A stretch of DNA of 37,557 nt from Paraburkholderia phenoliruptrix (GCF_902859825.1 NZ_CADIKB010000050.1:1-37557), one strand, 5' to 3'; positions 5,684-13,455 are shown, numbered from the stretch's first letter. A program made the numbers and translations. The notes: a model not told the origin generated them from the letters alone.

Positions 5684-6139
5684 ATGGGCATGTACGACGA
5701 TCTGCGGTTCGACTATCGGATGCCGGACGGATACGACGGAGAGGAGTACCAGACGAAGGCTCTCAACTGCACGCTCGATGTGTACATGGTTTCGTGCGAT
5801 GGGAGATTGCTTCGCTCGGAGTGCGCCGGCCACCGTGACGACGATGGCAACACGCAGCGCCTGATCGGAGATTTGTGCTTTGACGGTACGTTGAACGTCT
5901 ACCATCGTGACACGTTTGGCGGCACCGGCTGGCACGAATACGACCTGATTTTCCAGCAAGGCAACCTGGTCGAAATTCGATGCCATCAAACACGCTCGCG
6001 GCTGGCTTTCGCGCCTGTGATCGCGTCATTTCGGCCGAAGCAAACAACGGAAAATGCGATTATGAACAACGAGACCAAAGCGCGCTTGCGCCCGATCTTG
6101 GCGAACGGTAGGCGCGGCAAGCCCGAATACTCACCGTGA
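5684..6139 (+). CDS. Conserved MGMYD-type plasmid/phage protein fused to the next gene
   Basis: The start MGMYDDLRFDYRMPDGYDG with EEYQTKALNCTLDVY following matches a widespread phage and plasmid family I know by its opening (MGM[FY]D, then PLPDG and FQTK.L.C.L). Its role is unknown. The family-like part ends near residue 120. The frame then runs without a stop through an exact motif copy (6048-6055) and through the ATG at 6062, ending at 6139. The natural stop appears to have been lost just before the motif, giving a readthrough fusion of 151 aa. ATG 5684 lies 14 nt after AGGAAAAT. Confidence 0.7.
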   Translation: MGMYDDLRFDYRMPDGYDGEEYQTKALNCTLDVYMVSCDGRLLRSECAGHRDDDGNTQRLIGDLCFDGTLNVYHRDTFGGTGWHEYDLIFQQGNLVEIRCHQTRSRLAFAPVIASFRPKQTTENAIMNNETKARLRPILANGRRGKPEYSP

Positions 6140-6245
6140 TGACGATTTCACTGCACGGTGCTTTCAGAAGTGGCCGAAGGAGTACGCCGAGCTTCGCGCG
6201 GAAGTCGTGGGCGAAGTGATCCGCGCACTAAATCCGTTTAACTGA
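6062..6245 (+). pseudogene. Small gene broken by a one-base frameshift
   Basis: The ATG at 6062, 6 nt after the motif copy at 6048, reads 25 codons (ending GRRGKPEYSP) to TGA at 6137. If T6137 is skipped, translation continues DDDFTARCFQKWPKEYAEL and on to NPFN, stopping at 6243-6245, for about 60 aa in total. The second part is clearly coding-like and has no start of its own. A one-base insertion is the plain explanation. Programmed +1 shifting at CCG-TGA is possible but unsupported. Upstream, this frame is also open into the gene at 5684. Confidence 0.6.
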
Positions 6246-6257
6246 TCCGAAATTGTG

Positions 6258-6521
6258 ATGAAAGACCTGCCATCCAAAATCTTTCTCAAGGCCGCGATCG
6301 TAACGATGGCCGCAGCAGCGGTGGTAGCCTATCATCCTTGGCGAACCGAACGCGAGTCCGCGTTGGAATACGCGTTTCACCTCGGCCAGCAAGCCGTGAG
6401 AGGCGATGCCAATGAAGCCTATTCCAAGTTTGATCGGCGCTTTCATGGCGATCAGGAAGCGCGAGGCTCATTCACGAAGGGCACGATGAGCGCACAGAAC
6501 GCTCAACGGTCGGCAAGCTAG
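6258..6521 (+). CDS. Membrane-anchored protein, 87 aa
   Basis: The ATG at 6258 follows a weak motif relative (CCGAAATT at 6247) and directly follows an in-frame GTG. A basic start (MKDLPSKIFLK) and one hydrophobic segment (AAIVTMAAAAVVAYHPW, residues 12-28) suggest a single N-terminal anchor. A polar region follows (LGQQAVRGDANEAYSKFDRR) with a low-complexity end. Family unknown. Confidence 0.65.
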   Translation: MKDLPSKIFLKAAIVTMAAAAVVAYHPWRTERESALEYAFHLGQQAVRGDANEAYSKFDRRFHGDQEARGSFTKGTMSAQNAQRSAS

Positions 6522-6541
6522 CACGACGGGAAGTTACCACA

Positions 6542-6913
6542 ATGAAGAAACTGATTTTGATGCTCGCGCTTGCGAGCGTGGCAAGCGTAGCGATGGCCGG
6601 TAAGCCCGTGGTTATCAAGGACACGCGCGCCGGGACGTCGATAAGCGGCGGTCCTGCCTCGGGCGTGCTGCTGACGCGCGAAGGTAACGCGTGTTCTCTG
6701 ACCGAGTACAAGCATTCGCCCGACAAGCCCAATCAGGTTGCGTTGCCTGTTATCGTGCATCGCATGTTTCCGTGTGACGCTCGCGGCAACCCTCTTTCCG
6801 GTAACGTGAACGAAGTGAGGATTGGCGACGGAGCCACCGCATTATCTCGCGGCGGCAACATCCAGCAATCGACAAAAGGGACTGGCAACACCAATTCGGT
6901 AGTCATCGAATAG
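6542..6913 (+). CDS. Secreted protein, 123 aa
   Basis: The signal peptide MKKLILMLALASVASVAMA is clear. The mature chain is rich in glycine, serine and threonine, with two cysteines (GNACSLTEY and MFPCDARGN), and ends in a TKGTGNTNSVVIE tail. It is probably periplasmic or secreted. The leader has a degenerate CGACGGGAAG. The first codons resemble those of the genes at 2635 and 32480, so the three may share a recent signal-peptide origin. Family unknown. Confidence 0.75.
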   Translation: MKKLILMLALASVASVAMAGKPVVIKDTRAGTSISGGPASGVLLTREGNACSLTEYKHSPDKPNQVALPVIVHRMFPCDARGNPLSGNVNEVRIGDGATALSRGGNIQQSTKGTGNTNSVVIE

Positions 6914-6946
6914 GCAGCCAAATACCGCGGAAAATCGGGGATACAC

Positions 6947-7255
6947 ATGAATTTCAGGAAGGAAGTCCAACGCATCGCGCGGTCGCCGCGTGATCTTGAA
7001 GACCTCGTTTGCGATGAGGAAGCGGATGTCATCGAGATCCGTTTCGCGTGCTCAGAAGCGCTGTTCTCAGCGTTCCTGCCGCTAGGCCTCAAATTTGGCG
7101 TAGGGTTTATTCTTCCGTCGGAGTTCAAAGATCAGACGGTGCCGGACAGAGGAAGCCCGCTTTACAGGCGTGCAATCGCAAACTTGGACGCCGACCGAAA
7201 TAAGCCGTGGGCCGATTGCCTCACGTTAGCTCGATCGCAAAGTTCCTCAGATTAA
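6947..7255 (+). CDS. Hypothetical protein, 102 aa
   Basis: The ATG lies 11 nt after an exact motif copy (6928-6935), with CGGGG between. The product is soluble. It starts NFRKEVQRIARSPRDLEDLV, has an acidic strand region (DEEADVIEIRFACSEALF) and a hydrophobic centre (LPLGLKFGVGFILP) that is too polar for a confident membrane helix. Family unknown. Confidence 0.7.
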   Translation: MNFRKEVQRIARSPRDLEDLVCDEEADVIEIRFACSEALFSAFLPLGLKFGVGFILPSEFKDQTVPDRGSPLYRRAIANLDADRNKPWADCLTLARSQSSSD

Positions 7256-7275
7256 CGGCTCGGAAAAATAGCGCT

Positions 7276-7701
7276 ATGCAAGAAGAAGCAGGGGAACCGC
7301 TTTACGTTCGAAAGTTCGCCGCATTCGACAATACGTTAGTGGTCTACGACGATGACCGGCAACCGATCCGCTATCTTGTTGATCCGCTTGCCGAACACTA
7401 CATCGAGCCTCCAGGGGAAAGCGTGCCTGACGGCATGCTTCCCCCTGAGGAATTCGCGGTGCGGAAAGCAGTTCTGGAAATGAAGGTGTCCACCGAAAGG
7501 TACATCGCCTTCGGCGTTTGGAAGCGACTCTTTCAGCGCGACGAATACGTCGCCGCAGAGCAACTTGCGTTGATAAAGCAAAAGGCTCTGGCAGAGCTAG
7601 TCAACTCAGGCCCGCTATACAGGGCTGCACTGCGACGCATTGTGAACGCGATGCCGGAAGGAAACGGGGGCCGAGAAGCTCTCCGCGCCTACACTGAATA
7701 G
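7276..7701 (+). CDS. Hypothetical protein, 141 aa
   Basis: The ATG lies 7 nt after CGGAAAAA (7261-7268); the longer frame from 7207 overlaps the previous gene and was rejected. The N-terminal half is strand-rich (YVRKFAAFDNTLVVYDDDRQP) and the C-terminal half is strongly helical (EYVAAEQLALIKQKALAEL). No signal or membrane segment. Family unknown. The stop is 4 nt before the next exact motif copy. Confidence 0.7.
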   Translation: MQEEAGEPLYVRKFAAFDNTLVVYDDDRQPIRYLVDPLAEHYIEPPGESVPDGMLPPEEFAVRKAVLEMKVSTERYIAFGVWKRLFQRDEYVAAEQLALIKQKALAELVNSGPLYRAALRRIVNAMPEGNGGREALRAYTE

Positions 7702-7726
7702 ACCGCGGAAAATTCGAGACGAAGAC

Positions 7727-7903
7727 ATGAAAAGGCAAATCTTCGACGGCTTATTCGGGCTGTGCTTGATTGGGTCGTTCCTTCTATGCGTAACGCATTC
7801 CTTTCAACCTAACGTGGTCGTGTCAAGCGCGCCCCAGTGGTGCGCCCTTGCTGCCGCTTTTGTCTTTGGCCTGGTCAGTACGTATTTCGAGAACGAAAGC
7901 TAG
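7727..7903 (+). CDS. 58-aa two-helix membrane protein
   Basis: The ATG lies 13 nt after the motif copy at 7706-7713. Residues 7-24 (DGLFGLCLIGSFLLCVTH) and 38-52 (CALAAAFVFGLVSTY) are hydrophobic, giving two probable membrane helices and a short polar tail. It is the last gene of the first motif array; its TAG runs into a decayed motif (AGGAAAGT at 7902) that has no gene after it. Confidence 0.65.
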   Translation: MKRQIFDGLFGLCLIGSFLLCVTHSFQPNVVVSSAPQWCALAAAFVFGLVSTYFENES

Positions 7904-8141
7904 GAAAGTCGGGGGTAACTGTGGGTCATACTTTTCACAGTCGGACATTTCTTGTCCGCGGGTCGGGGCGGTGAGCAGACCTTGCGGTAATTACTGCTTG
8001 GGTCAGTGCGCCGGTTGCCTTCCGAAAGTTGCGCAAATCGTTGCCTCGCGGTTGGCGGTAGACCGTGGGGATCATCGCTAATAGCTGCGCGCGCTGATCG
8101 GGCACAATAGGCGTTCCAATGCGTCCGAGGAGCATCCGTCC
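7904..8141. other. Gene-free boundary between the motif array and the next module
   Basis: I see no convincing coding frame here. Two short inverted repeats stand next to each other: ACTGTG (7918-7923) with CACAGT (7936-7941), and CGGACA (7942-7947) with TGTCCG (7953-7958). Neither has a T-run. They may mark the 3' end of the array transcript. From this point gene starts change from the CGGAAAAT style to conventional ribosome binding sites. Confidence 0.5.
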
Positions 8142-8546
8142 ATGCCAGCCAGAATCCCACTCGATCCGAAGCTCCCGCAAGGATTTCATGACACGCCCAA
8201 CGAAAACCGGAGCAAGGCAGACCTCGATGCGTGGTGGGACAAGCCATACGGTGTGATGCTGCCCGATGGCAGGATCGACGTTCGGTGCCTGAATGGTGGC
8301 GCGTGGGACCGCCCGACGCACCTAGGCGTCGCGAATGACTATGACACCGCTTGTTTGCTGGCGGAGCGGGAGCAGGCCAGATGGTGCGAATACCGCACGC
8401 GGCCGTCGTTGACGACGGACAGGGCGGGCAGCGTTTCTGTCGTTCGGACGGCGCAGCGACCCGACGAACAGGCTGAGGTGCTTGGGAAATTCGGTTCAGC
8501 CGACGAAGCGAGCGCCTGGATGCGTGAGCACTTTCCGAAGGAGTGA
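8142..8546 (+). CDS. Hypothetical protein, 134 aa
   Basis: The ATG has GAGGAGCAT upstream. The protein is soluble and tryptophan-rich (DLDAWWDKPYGVMLPDGRI), with an acidic helix (ACLLAEREQARWCEYR) and a C-terminal SADEASAWMREHF helix typical of small plasmid proteins. No family recognised. The next gene starts three bases after its stop, so the two are likely co-translated. Confidence 0.7.
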   Translation: MPARIPLDPKLPQGFHDTPNENRSKADLDAWWDKPYGVMLPDGRIDVRCLNGGAWDRPTHLGVANDYDTACLLAEREQARWCEYRTRPSLTTDRAGSVSVVRTAQRPDEQAEVLGKFGSADEASAWMREHFPKE

Positions 8547-8549
8547 GCT

Positions 8550-8846
8550 ATGCCGCACTATCGATACGAGGTCACGCCGCGCGCGGAAGCCCCCGGCGGC
8601 GGCTATAGCCTGCGGCTCTTTGATGGCGATGAGGAACTGGGCGGCGGCGTGTTCCCGGCCGACCGTCACGCCGAGCCGTACAAGGGCGTAACGTGGTTCA
8701 ACACCCTGCCCGAAGGTGAGCGCGCCCGCTGGCTAAAGGAGGCGAACAGCTCGCGGCCGGTCGATGCGTGGGGCGCATACCTCCAGATGCTCGCGCTTGA
8801 TGAGGCAAAAAGCGAAGGGGAGTTGTGGGTCTCGACGCGCAAATGA
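8550..8846 (+). CDS. Hypothetical protein, 98 aa
   Basis: AAGGAG lies 8 nt before the ATG and overlaps the end of the upstream gene. The N-terminus alternates charged and hydrophobic residues in strand-like fashion (YRYEVTPRAEA, YSLRLFDGDEELGGG), then a helical half carries WLKEANSSRPVDAWGAYLQM. The protein is soluble, of unknown family, and probably forms a two-gene unit with 8142-8546. Confidence 0.7.
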   Translation: MPHYRYEVTPRAEAPGGGYSLRLFDGDEELGGGVFPADRHAEPYKGVTWFNTLPEGERARWLKEANSSRPVDAWGAYLQMLALDEAKSEGELWVSTRK

Positions 8847-8894
8847 AAACGCGGACCACGAGGCCCGCGCGTGCCGGGGGCGAGCAGCCTTCGG

Positions 8895-9188
8895 CTACTT
8901 CACCTCTGCCGCGTTGAGCGCGTCGAGCTGCGATTTCACCCAGGTCCCAAAGTCTGCAACTTCGTCGCGCAATTGAACGAAGGCGGCAGTTTCGTTAATC
9001 GGCTTCATGCCGAGAAACACCGATCGGAGCGCGGCGGCCATGCCCTCTGCTTTTTCGAGCACCGCGCGACGATTGATGATGTCGACCGGAACCGGGGTGC
9101 AACCTTCCAGCGTGTCGCGGGGAATCTGCATGAGGACACGGACTGCGTCGGCGCTGAGTTGAACATCTAGCGTGATGGATGGTGGCAT
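8895..9188 (-). CDS. Hypothetical helical protein, 97 aa
   Basis: The start at 9188 is chosen because the upstream frame to 9323 is not coding-like; the AT-rich stretch before it carries AGAGGA/GAGG. The product begins MPPSITLDVQLSADAVRVL and continues with acidic helices (AVLEKAEGMAAALRSVFLG, FGTWVKSQLDALNAAE). It points toward the two plus-strand genes and is the last of three minus-strand genes. Family unknown. Confidence 0.65.
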   Translation of the reverse strand: MPPSITLDVQLSADAVRVLMQIPRDTLEGCTPVPVDIINRRAVLEKAEGMAAALRSVFLGMKPINETAAFVQLRDEVADFGTWVKSQLDALNAAEVK

Positions 9189-9344
9189 TTTTATAACCTC
9201 GAAGAGGAATTGATTGGCTCGCCAGTATAGAGAAAACGCGGCATGCGCGCGCCAGCGAGAGTGTGGCGCAACGTTACTGCGGCGACCGTCGGTGCAACGC
9301 CTGCCCGGCGAAGGCCTGTCCAAGACCGCGTCAAGACCGCGTGT

Positions 9345-9599
9345 CTAACTGCCGCGCGCCGCCTCGCGTGCAATATGCAGCAGGCCTTGCGCGATGACGA
9401 CGTTTGCGTCGTGCGAAACATTCGTGGCGCCGTTTTTCAGGACCATGAGCGGCATTTGCGTGGCGATTTTCTCCCATTCGGAAAGGAGGAGTGCGGGGTT
9501 CGGGTGTGTCTTGAACAGCACACCCAACGCCGCGGTGAAAACCGTCGCCGGGTCGGCGCCGTCGGCCTGAGGCAGGTCGGTTTCAGGTAGGTCCGTCAC
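9345..9599 (-). CDS. Hypothetical helical protein, 84 aa
   Basis: The product begins with an acidic, proline-containing leader (MTDLPETDLPQADGADPA) followed by an amphipathic region (VFTAALGVLFKTHPNPALLL, EWEKIATQMPLMVL) and a final helix IAQGLLHIAREAAR. GGAGGGGATCGTG upstream gives a good ribosome binding site for the start at 9599. Together with 8895-9188 and 9657-9944 it forms a small minus-strand group. Family unknown. Confidence 0.65.
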   Translation of the reverse strand: MTDLPETDLPQADGADPATVFTAALGVLFKTHPNPALLLSEWEKIATQMPLMVLKNGATNVSHDANVVIAQGLLHIAREAARGS

Positions 9600-9656
9600 G
9601 ATCCCCTCCGATACTCAGGCACCGCCGCCGATACCCAACGATCGGTGGCGGTGCGG

Positions 9657-9944
9657 TTAACGTGGTCCTTCGAGCGACAGTCGCGGTGTGCCAGGCGTCC
9701 AGCGAGGCAACTCTGTAAAGCCAAGTCCCAACAGGAATTCGCGGACCTCCGCCTCGTCCTTGAACGGCATAAAGTGCTGGGTGCCGGCACTCCATCCGGG
9801 CTGGAGTGTTTCAACGACCGGATATCGCCCGTCCATCGACATGCGCCCCATGCGAAACAGAGCGCCGGGCGCTGCGCGTCTCCCGACCTCATCGTTCATG
9901 GCGATCAACCAGCCATCCACCACTTCCCGAACTACTACCGTCAT
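9657..9944 (-). CDS. Hypothetical protein, 95 aa
   Basis: I start it at 9944 (MTVVVREVVDGWLIAMNDE) because a purine-rich GAGGCAAGG precedes that ATG; a frame to 10001 adds 19 residues. The N-terminal part is strand-rich, with YPVVETLQPGWSAG in the middle, and the end is a charged helix (KDEAEVREFLLGLGFTEL). Probably the first gene of the minus-strand group. Family unknown. Confidence 0.65.
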   Translation of the reverse strand: MTVVVREVVDGWLIAMNDEVGRRAAPGALFRMGRMSMDGRYPVVETLQPGWSAGTQHFMPFKDEAEVREFLLGLGFTELPRWTPGTPRLSLEGPR

Positions 9945-10257
9945 CCTTGCCTCGTCGAAGAAAGTCCGCCCCAGCGCACCCAGGCGCAGTCGACCCGCCA
10001 CTGCGCATTCTGCGCCTCGCGTGCCGACCCGGCTCGCCTTTGTAGGCCTGTCTAGGCAGGCGGGCGTCGGCGGATCAGGTAAGCCCGGCTCGCGCTCAAA
10101 GATGTCCCATATTCCGACCGTAGATCCCCGGGAGCTCGGCGCTGCAGCGGCGGTAAGTATTTGTACCCGCTCCCTATTTTATGCCCCAACCGATGTATTT
10201 TTATACAGCGTAGCGCAGCGGCGAAGCTAGTTGTGTGCGTCAAGGTGTGCAGAAACC
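9945..10257. other. Gene-free stretch left of the IS256-family element
   Basis: No convincing gene is present; long frames on both strands here are shadows. Around 10160-10215 the DNA is locally AT-rich, with TATTTGTA and TTTTTATACA, and could hold a promoter for the minus-strand group, although I cannot align a clear -35/-10 pair. This may be sequence left over from a gene interrupted by the transposon. Confidence 0.4.
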
Positions 10258-11609
10258 GGATGTCGGTGGTTTCAGTTGATCCTTCTTTGCGGCGTGCGGT
10301 GCGAAGGGCGTAGCCCGCAGCGCCGCACGCCGCACGCCGCACGCCCGCTATGCAGCAGCGCGCAAGAACTCCTTCTTCTGCTCGGCCAGCAGGGCCATGT
10401 TCAGATAGCGGCTGTCCTCCAGCCACGTTTCATGCGTTTCACTGCAAAGCGCCCTGACTAAGCGCAGACACGCGGCCTCGTTGGGGAAGATCCTCACGAT
10501 GCGCGTGCGCCGCTTGATCTCTTCATTCAATCGCTCGAGCATGTTGGTCGACTTCAAATGCTTGTGATGCGCGCGCGGCAGCCGGTAGAACGTCAGCGTC
10601 TCGGCAATGTTGCCTTCAACCCAATCCACGAGCTTCGGATATTTGCCCTGCCATTTGGTAATCCACGCCGCGAGGTCTCGTTGCGCCTCCTGCAGATCGC
10701 GTCGGTCGTACATCCAGCGCAACTCCTGCAAGCAGTCGTCATCGGCCTTGCGTGGCAGATAGTCCAGTGCATTACGCAGAAAGTGCACGTAGCAGCGCTG
10801 CCAGGCGGCCTCAGGAAGCACCTCGCCGATGGCCTTCTTCAGGCCCGCATGATCGTCCGAGGCGACGAACTCCACGCCTGAGAGCCCGCGCTTTTTCAGC
10901 CCCAGCAAGAACTCCTTCCAGCTCGAATGGCTCTCGCGGTTAGCCAGCTCCACGGCCAGCACTTGCCGGTGACCTTCCCAGTTGATGCCGATGGCAATCA
11001 GCACCGCTTGCGAGCGAATCACGCCTGATTCACGCACCTTCTCATAGCGAGCATCGACAATCAGATACGGATACGCTTCCTCGAGCGGCCGATGCGCGAA
11101 CTTCGCCAGCGTTGCGTCGAGCCCTTTATTGATGGCCGAGATCGCCGAGGCCGAGAAGCTGTGACCGCATAGCTCTTCGGTAATCGCCTTGACCTTGCGG
11201 GTAGAGACGCCCTGCACGTACATCTCGGCGAGCGCAGCCACCAGCGCTTTCTCGCTGCGCGCATAGCGCTCGAACAAGGCGGTCGAGAATTCGCCGTGAC
11301 GGTCGCGTGGCACGCGAAGCTCCAGCTTGCCGATGCGCGTCACCAGCCCGCGGCCGTAATAACCGGCTCGATAGCCACTGCGTGTCTCGGTCCGCTCGTT
11401 AGGCGATGCCCCCAGCAGTTCGGTCATCTCCGCTTCGAGCACTTCCTGAAGCGCATCCTTCATGAGCGCCTTCATCAGGTCCCGGTCGCCGGCAACCAGC
11501 GCTTCCACTGGCGGCCGGTTCGTACTACGCTTGGTCGTGGCCATGGCGTAAGCCCTCCCGAGGGCAGGTTGAGGAACTCGACATTCATCAACTTACACCA
11601 CGGCCACCC
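10258..11609 (-). mobile_element. IS256-family insertion sequence
   Basis: The element contains one transposase gene. An imperfect terminal inverted repeat is visible: GGTGGTTTCAGTTGAT (10265-10280) matches the reverse complement of ATCAACTTACACCAC (11587-11601), and the similarity continues outward to about 10258 and 11609. The length, about 1.35 kb, is normal for the family. The flanking 8 bases do not match, so I see no target duplication; the ends may be off by a few bases or one flank may have been rearranged. Confidence 0.8.
10348..11544 (-). CDS. IS256-family (Mutator type) transposase, 398 aa
   Basis: This is a full-length DDE transposase that cuts and joins the element's ends. The catalytic acids are visible: D164 in LIVDARYEKV, D230/D231 in VASDDHAGL, and E337 in NMLERLNEEIKRR. 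The conserved CYVHFLRN box lies between the second D and the E. The N-terminus has the usual GYRAGYYGRGL and LELRVPRDR segments. No stop or frameshift is seen, so it may be active. Confidence 0.95.
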   Translation of the reverse strand: MATTKRSTNRPPVEALVAGDRDLMKALMKDALQEVLEAEMTELLGASPNERTETRSGYRAGYYGRGLVTRIGKLELRVPRDRHGEFSTALFERYARSEKALVAALAEMYVQGVSTRKVKAITEELCGHSFSASAISAINKGLDATLAKFAHRPLEEAYPYLIVDARYEKVRESGVIRSQAVLIAIGINWEGHRQVLAVELANRESHSSWKEFLLGLKKRGLSGVEFVASDDHAGLKKAIGEVLPEAAWQRCYVHFLRNALDYLPRKADDDCLQELRWMYDRRDLQEAQRDLAAWITKWQGKYPKLVDWVEGNIAETLTFYRLPRAHHKHLKSTNMLERLNEEIKRRTRIVRIFPNEAACLRLVRALCSETHETWLEDSRYLNMALLAEQKKEFLRAAA

Positions 11610-11793
11610 TTCCTCAGCATCTTCCCGCCAGCAGCTTTTTGCACACTTCTCGGTACATTACCGCGAAGCTTTCCGTGCGGCGGCGCGGCGGCGCGTGCGG
11701 ATCAGTCTGCGAGACCTTGAAATACCGCGATGTTCCTGTACGGTTCAACCACGCCATTCCTGACACGAACCAAATCATGCAAGAGCGCGACGG

Positions 11794-12066
11794 ATGAAGT
11801 CAGTCATTCACCATTTTTCCAGACCATCCGCACCCGACGCGGAATACGAAGTCGAGGACCTGAAAATCGAGGTCGATCTCCCTTTCGTTCCAGTGGTCGG
11901 CATGTCACTGAAGGTGACGCCTGCCGGGCGCTTTCTCGTTGTGGATCAGGTCATGTGGGCAATCAACGAGCCGGCTCTGTTGCAGGTCTTCACCGAGGAA
12001 CCGGAGGACGATGCCGATGTGCTGCCGTACGCAGAAATGATCGCGCAGGGCTGGCAGCGTGCATGA
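11794..12066 (+). CDS. Hypothetical protein, 90 aa
   Basis: The product begins MKSVIHHFSRPSAPDAEYEVEDLKIEV and is strand-rich (PVVGMSLKVTPAGRFLVVDQV), ending in an acidic stretch (TEEPEDDADVLPYAEM). It is soluble with no signal. It lies between the IS256-family element and the convergent SRAP gene. The stretch 11610-11793 shows nothing but a possible leader. Family unknown. Confidence 0.65.
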   Translation: MKSVIHHFSRPSAPDAEYEVEDLKIEVDLPFVPVVGMSLKVTPAGRFLVVDQVMWAINEPALLQVFTEEPEDDADVLPYAEMIAQGWQRA

Positions 12067-12110
12067 TCGCCAGGGATATCCTGACCCAGGCTACCACCGT
12101 TTGGCTTCCG

Positions 12111-12821
12111 TCATTTTGTCGTCGGCGTGTCCGCGTCAATCGGATCGTTGAAAGCCGGGCTGTTGTTGCCCGTGCGGTTCATCTCGGGTGTCACCTTATG
12201 CCAGTGGAAATCGTCTGAGGTCTTGCCAGCGTTGTTGGCGAGATGCAGCGCTTCCTCGAGCGTGGTCGCCGGATCTAACCAGACCCTGGCTTCTTCCAGT
12301 GTCAGCACAAGGGGCCGGCGATCGTGCACGTCGAGCATGCCGCTTTCCGCCGGCGCCGTCACGAGGACGAAGCCAAAGACAACGCCGGGCGCCGGGTCAT
12401 GCACGGGAGCGTCGGGACGCGCACTGCTCAGCCCGGCAAAGTAGACGGGAGGCCCTGAATTGGCCTGGATAAAGTAGGGCTGCTTCCTGCCGTCCATAGG
12501 CAACCATTCGTACCACCCGTCAGCGGGGACAAGGATGCGGCCCGATCTGAACATCGCCTTCCAGGTGCTCGACGCTGCCTTGTCGAGCCGCGCGTTGATC
12601 ATCATCGGCACTTTGCGCGCGACGGCCCACGCGGGGCGGAACCCCCACATTTCCAGACGCGGGCCGTCCGGTCCGATAACCGGTTGTCGGGTGCCCGGTG
12701 AGACGTTCCAGTTCGGAGCGAAAATCTCGGGGTGCCCCGTGAATCGCGGATCGTTCGCGTCTGTCATGAGGGGTTCGACGTAGAACAGATCCTTCTGCCC
12801 ACGGGAATATCGACCGCACAT
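12111..12821 (-). CDS. SRAP-domain protein (YedK/HMCES type), 236 aa
   Basis: SRAP proteins form a covalent thiazolidine link with abasic sites in single-stranded DNA and shield them from cleavage. The key features are present: catalytic Cys2 in MCGRYS, N76 in INARLDK, E105 in GWYEW, and H166 in LDVHDRRP. The usual HxRMP is HDRRP here, a minor change. The length is normal. It stands alone on the minus strand, and plasmid or phage copies of this family are common next to mobile DNA. The name yedK would apply by family, not by shown orthology. Confidence 0.92.
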   Translation of the reverse strand: MCGRYSRGQKDLFYVEPLMTDANDPRFTGHPEIFAPNWNVSPGTRQPVIGPDGPRLEMWGFRPAWAVARKVPMMINARLDKAASSTWKAMFRSGRILVPADGWYEWLPMDGRKQPYFIQANSGPPVYFAGLSSARPDAPVHDPAPGVVFGFVLVTAPAESGMLDVHDRRPLVLTLEEARVWLDPATTLEEALHLANNAGKTSDDFHWHKVTPEMNRTGNNSPAFNDPIDADTPTTK

Positions 12822-12948
12822 GGCGCGCTCCTTTCAGCCTGAAGCCGACAGCCTACCGCTTTTTCTGACCAGCAGCGACATAGGGCTTTGCCCGTGGCTC
12901 ATCCGCAGCGCCCTGTCCGCTGTTAGCTGATACGCATACGGTCTTGGC

Positions 12949-13455
12949 GTGTGGAACGTCTATGAAGGGACATTGAGCGTGCAATGGGGTGAAACATGCC
13001 CTGATGGGCGCTCATTCGCGATTGTTGTCCGGTCGCGCGATCCATACCCTGCATCCTTGTGCTTAACGCGAGAAACGGGGATGAACATGGAAGTTGCGAG
13101 CGCTGTCCTGATCGAGGCGGGCCCGATGAACAATCCGGTGCCCAGTGCCGAAGCGATACGTTTCGTCGAGGACATCCGGAAGGTGATCGAAGCCAGCTTG
13201 CCCGTAGCGCCTCGAAAAGTCTCCCTGATGCCGTATCGGTATAGAGGCGCCGAATTGCTTGGATTCGATTGGTCGGATGGCGCGGACAACACCTTCTCCG
13301 TGACCTTCCATATCGCAGAGGCGCCTTCGCTCCCTGGTGCGGAACAAATCGGCGGGGCAAGCGCGGACGTGGGCGTGGCCGACATCACGGATGCGCTTCA
13401 TCTCGCGCGGATGATCGCACAGGCGATCAGTGGAAGCACCGGCGTCGACCTGTAA
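12949..13455 (+). CDS. Hypothetical protein, up to 168 aa
   Basis: The start is uncertain. The frame is open from GTG 12949, but ATG 13081, with GAAACGGGG upstream, would give 124 aa. The product is soluble. It contains AEAIRFVEDIRKVIEA and a strand region (LLGFDWSDGADNTFSVTFHI) with a helical end (DALHLARMIAQAI). The layout suggests a small alpha/beta fold, but I recognise no family. The next gene starts 9 nt after the stop. Confidence 0.6.
   Translation: MWNVYEGTLSVQWGETCPDGRSFAIVVRSRDPYPASLCLTRETGMNMEVASAVLIEAGPMNNPVPSAEAIRFVEDIRKVIEASLPVAPRKVSLMPYRYRGAELLGFDWSDGADNTFSVTFHIAEAPSLPGAEQIGGASADVGVADITDALHLARMIAQAISGSTGVDL

Larger units (their letters stand above)
107..7713 (+). repeat. CGGAAAAT intercistronic motif array, block 1
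   Basis: An 8-base motif recurs in the junctions of consecutive small genes, always on the plus strand. Exact copies start at 368, 624, 1374, 1860, 2034, 3999, 4475, 4910, 5206, 6048, 6928 and 7706. Near copies are at 107 (CCAAAATA), 2222, 2516 (CGGCAAAT), 2597 (CAGAAAAT), 2923 and 3462 (CGGAAAAG), 3706 (CGGAAATT), 4007 (CGGAAAAG, in tandem with 3999), 4284, 5662, 6247, 7261 (CGGAAAAA) and 7902. The motif usually begins 0-5 nt after a stop codon and ends 1-20 nt before the next start. The stop is often followed by C, giving TGAC or TAAC and then CGGAAAAT. The GGA could pair weakly with 16S rRNA, but conservation extends well beyond GGA and the spacing to the start varies too much for a simple ribosome binding site. 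Its function is unknown. Confidence 0.9.

Noticed and set aside
6131..6145. Programmed +1 frameshift at CCG-TGA
   Set aside because: No stimulatory structure or upstream Shine-Dalgarno at the right distance is seen; a one-base insertion explains the break more simply.
107..7713. Integron-like gene cassettes with attC sites
   Set aside because: Junctions are only about 8 bases with no palindromic attC structure, and no integron integrase is visible.
10250..11617. Target duplication flanking the IS256-family element
   Set aside because: The 8 bases on each side do not match with the ends I could define.
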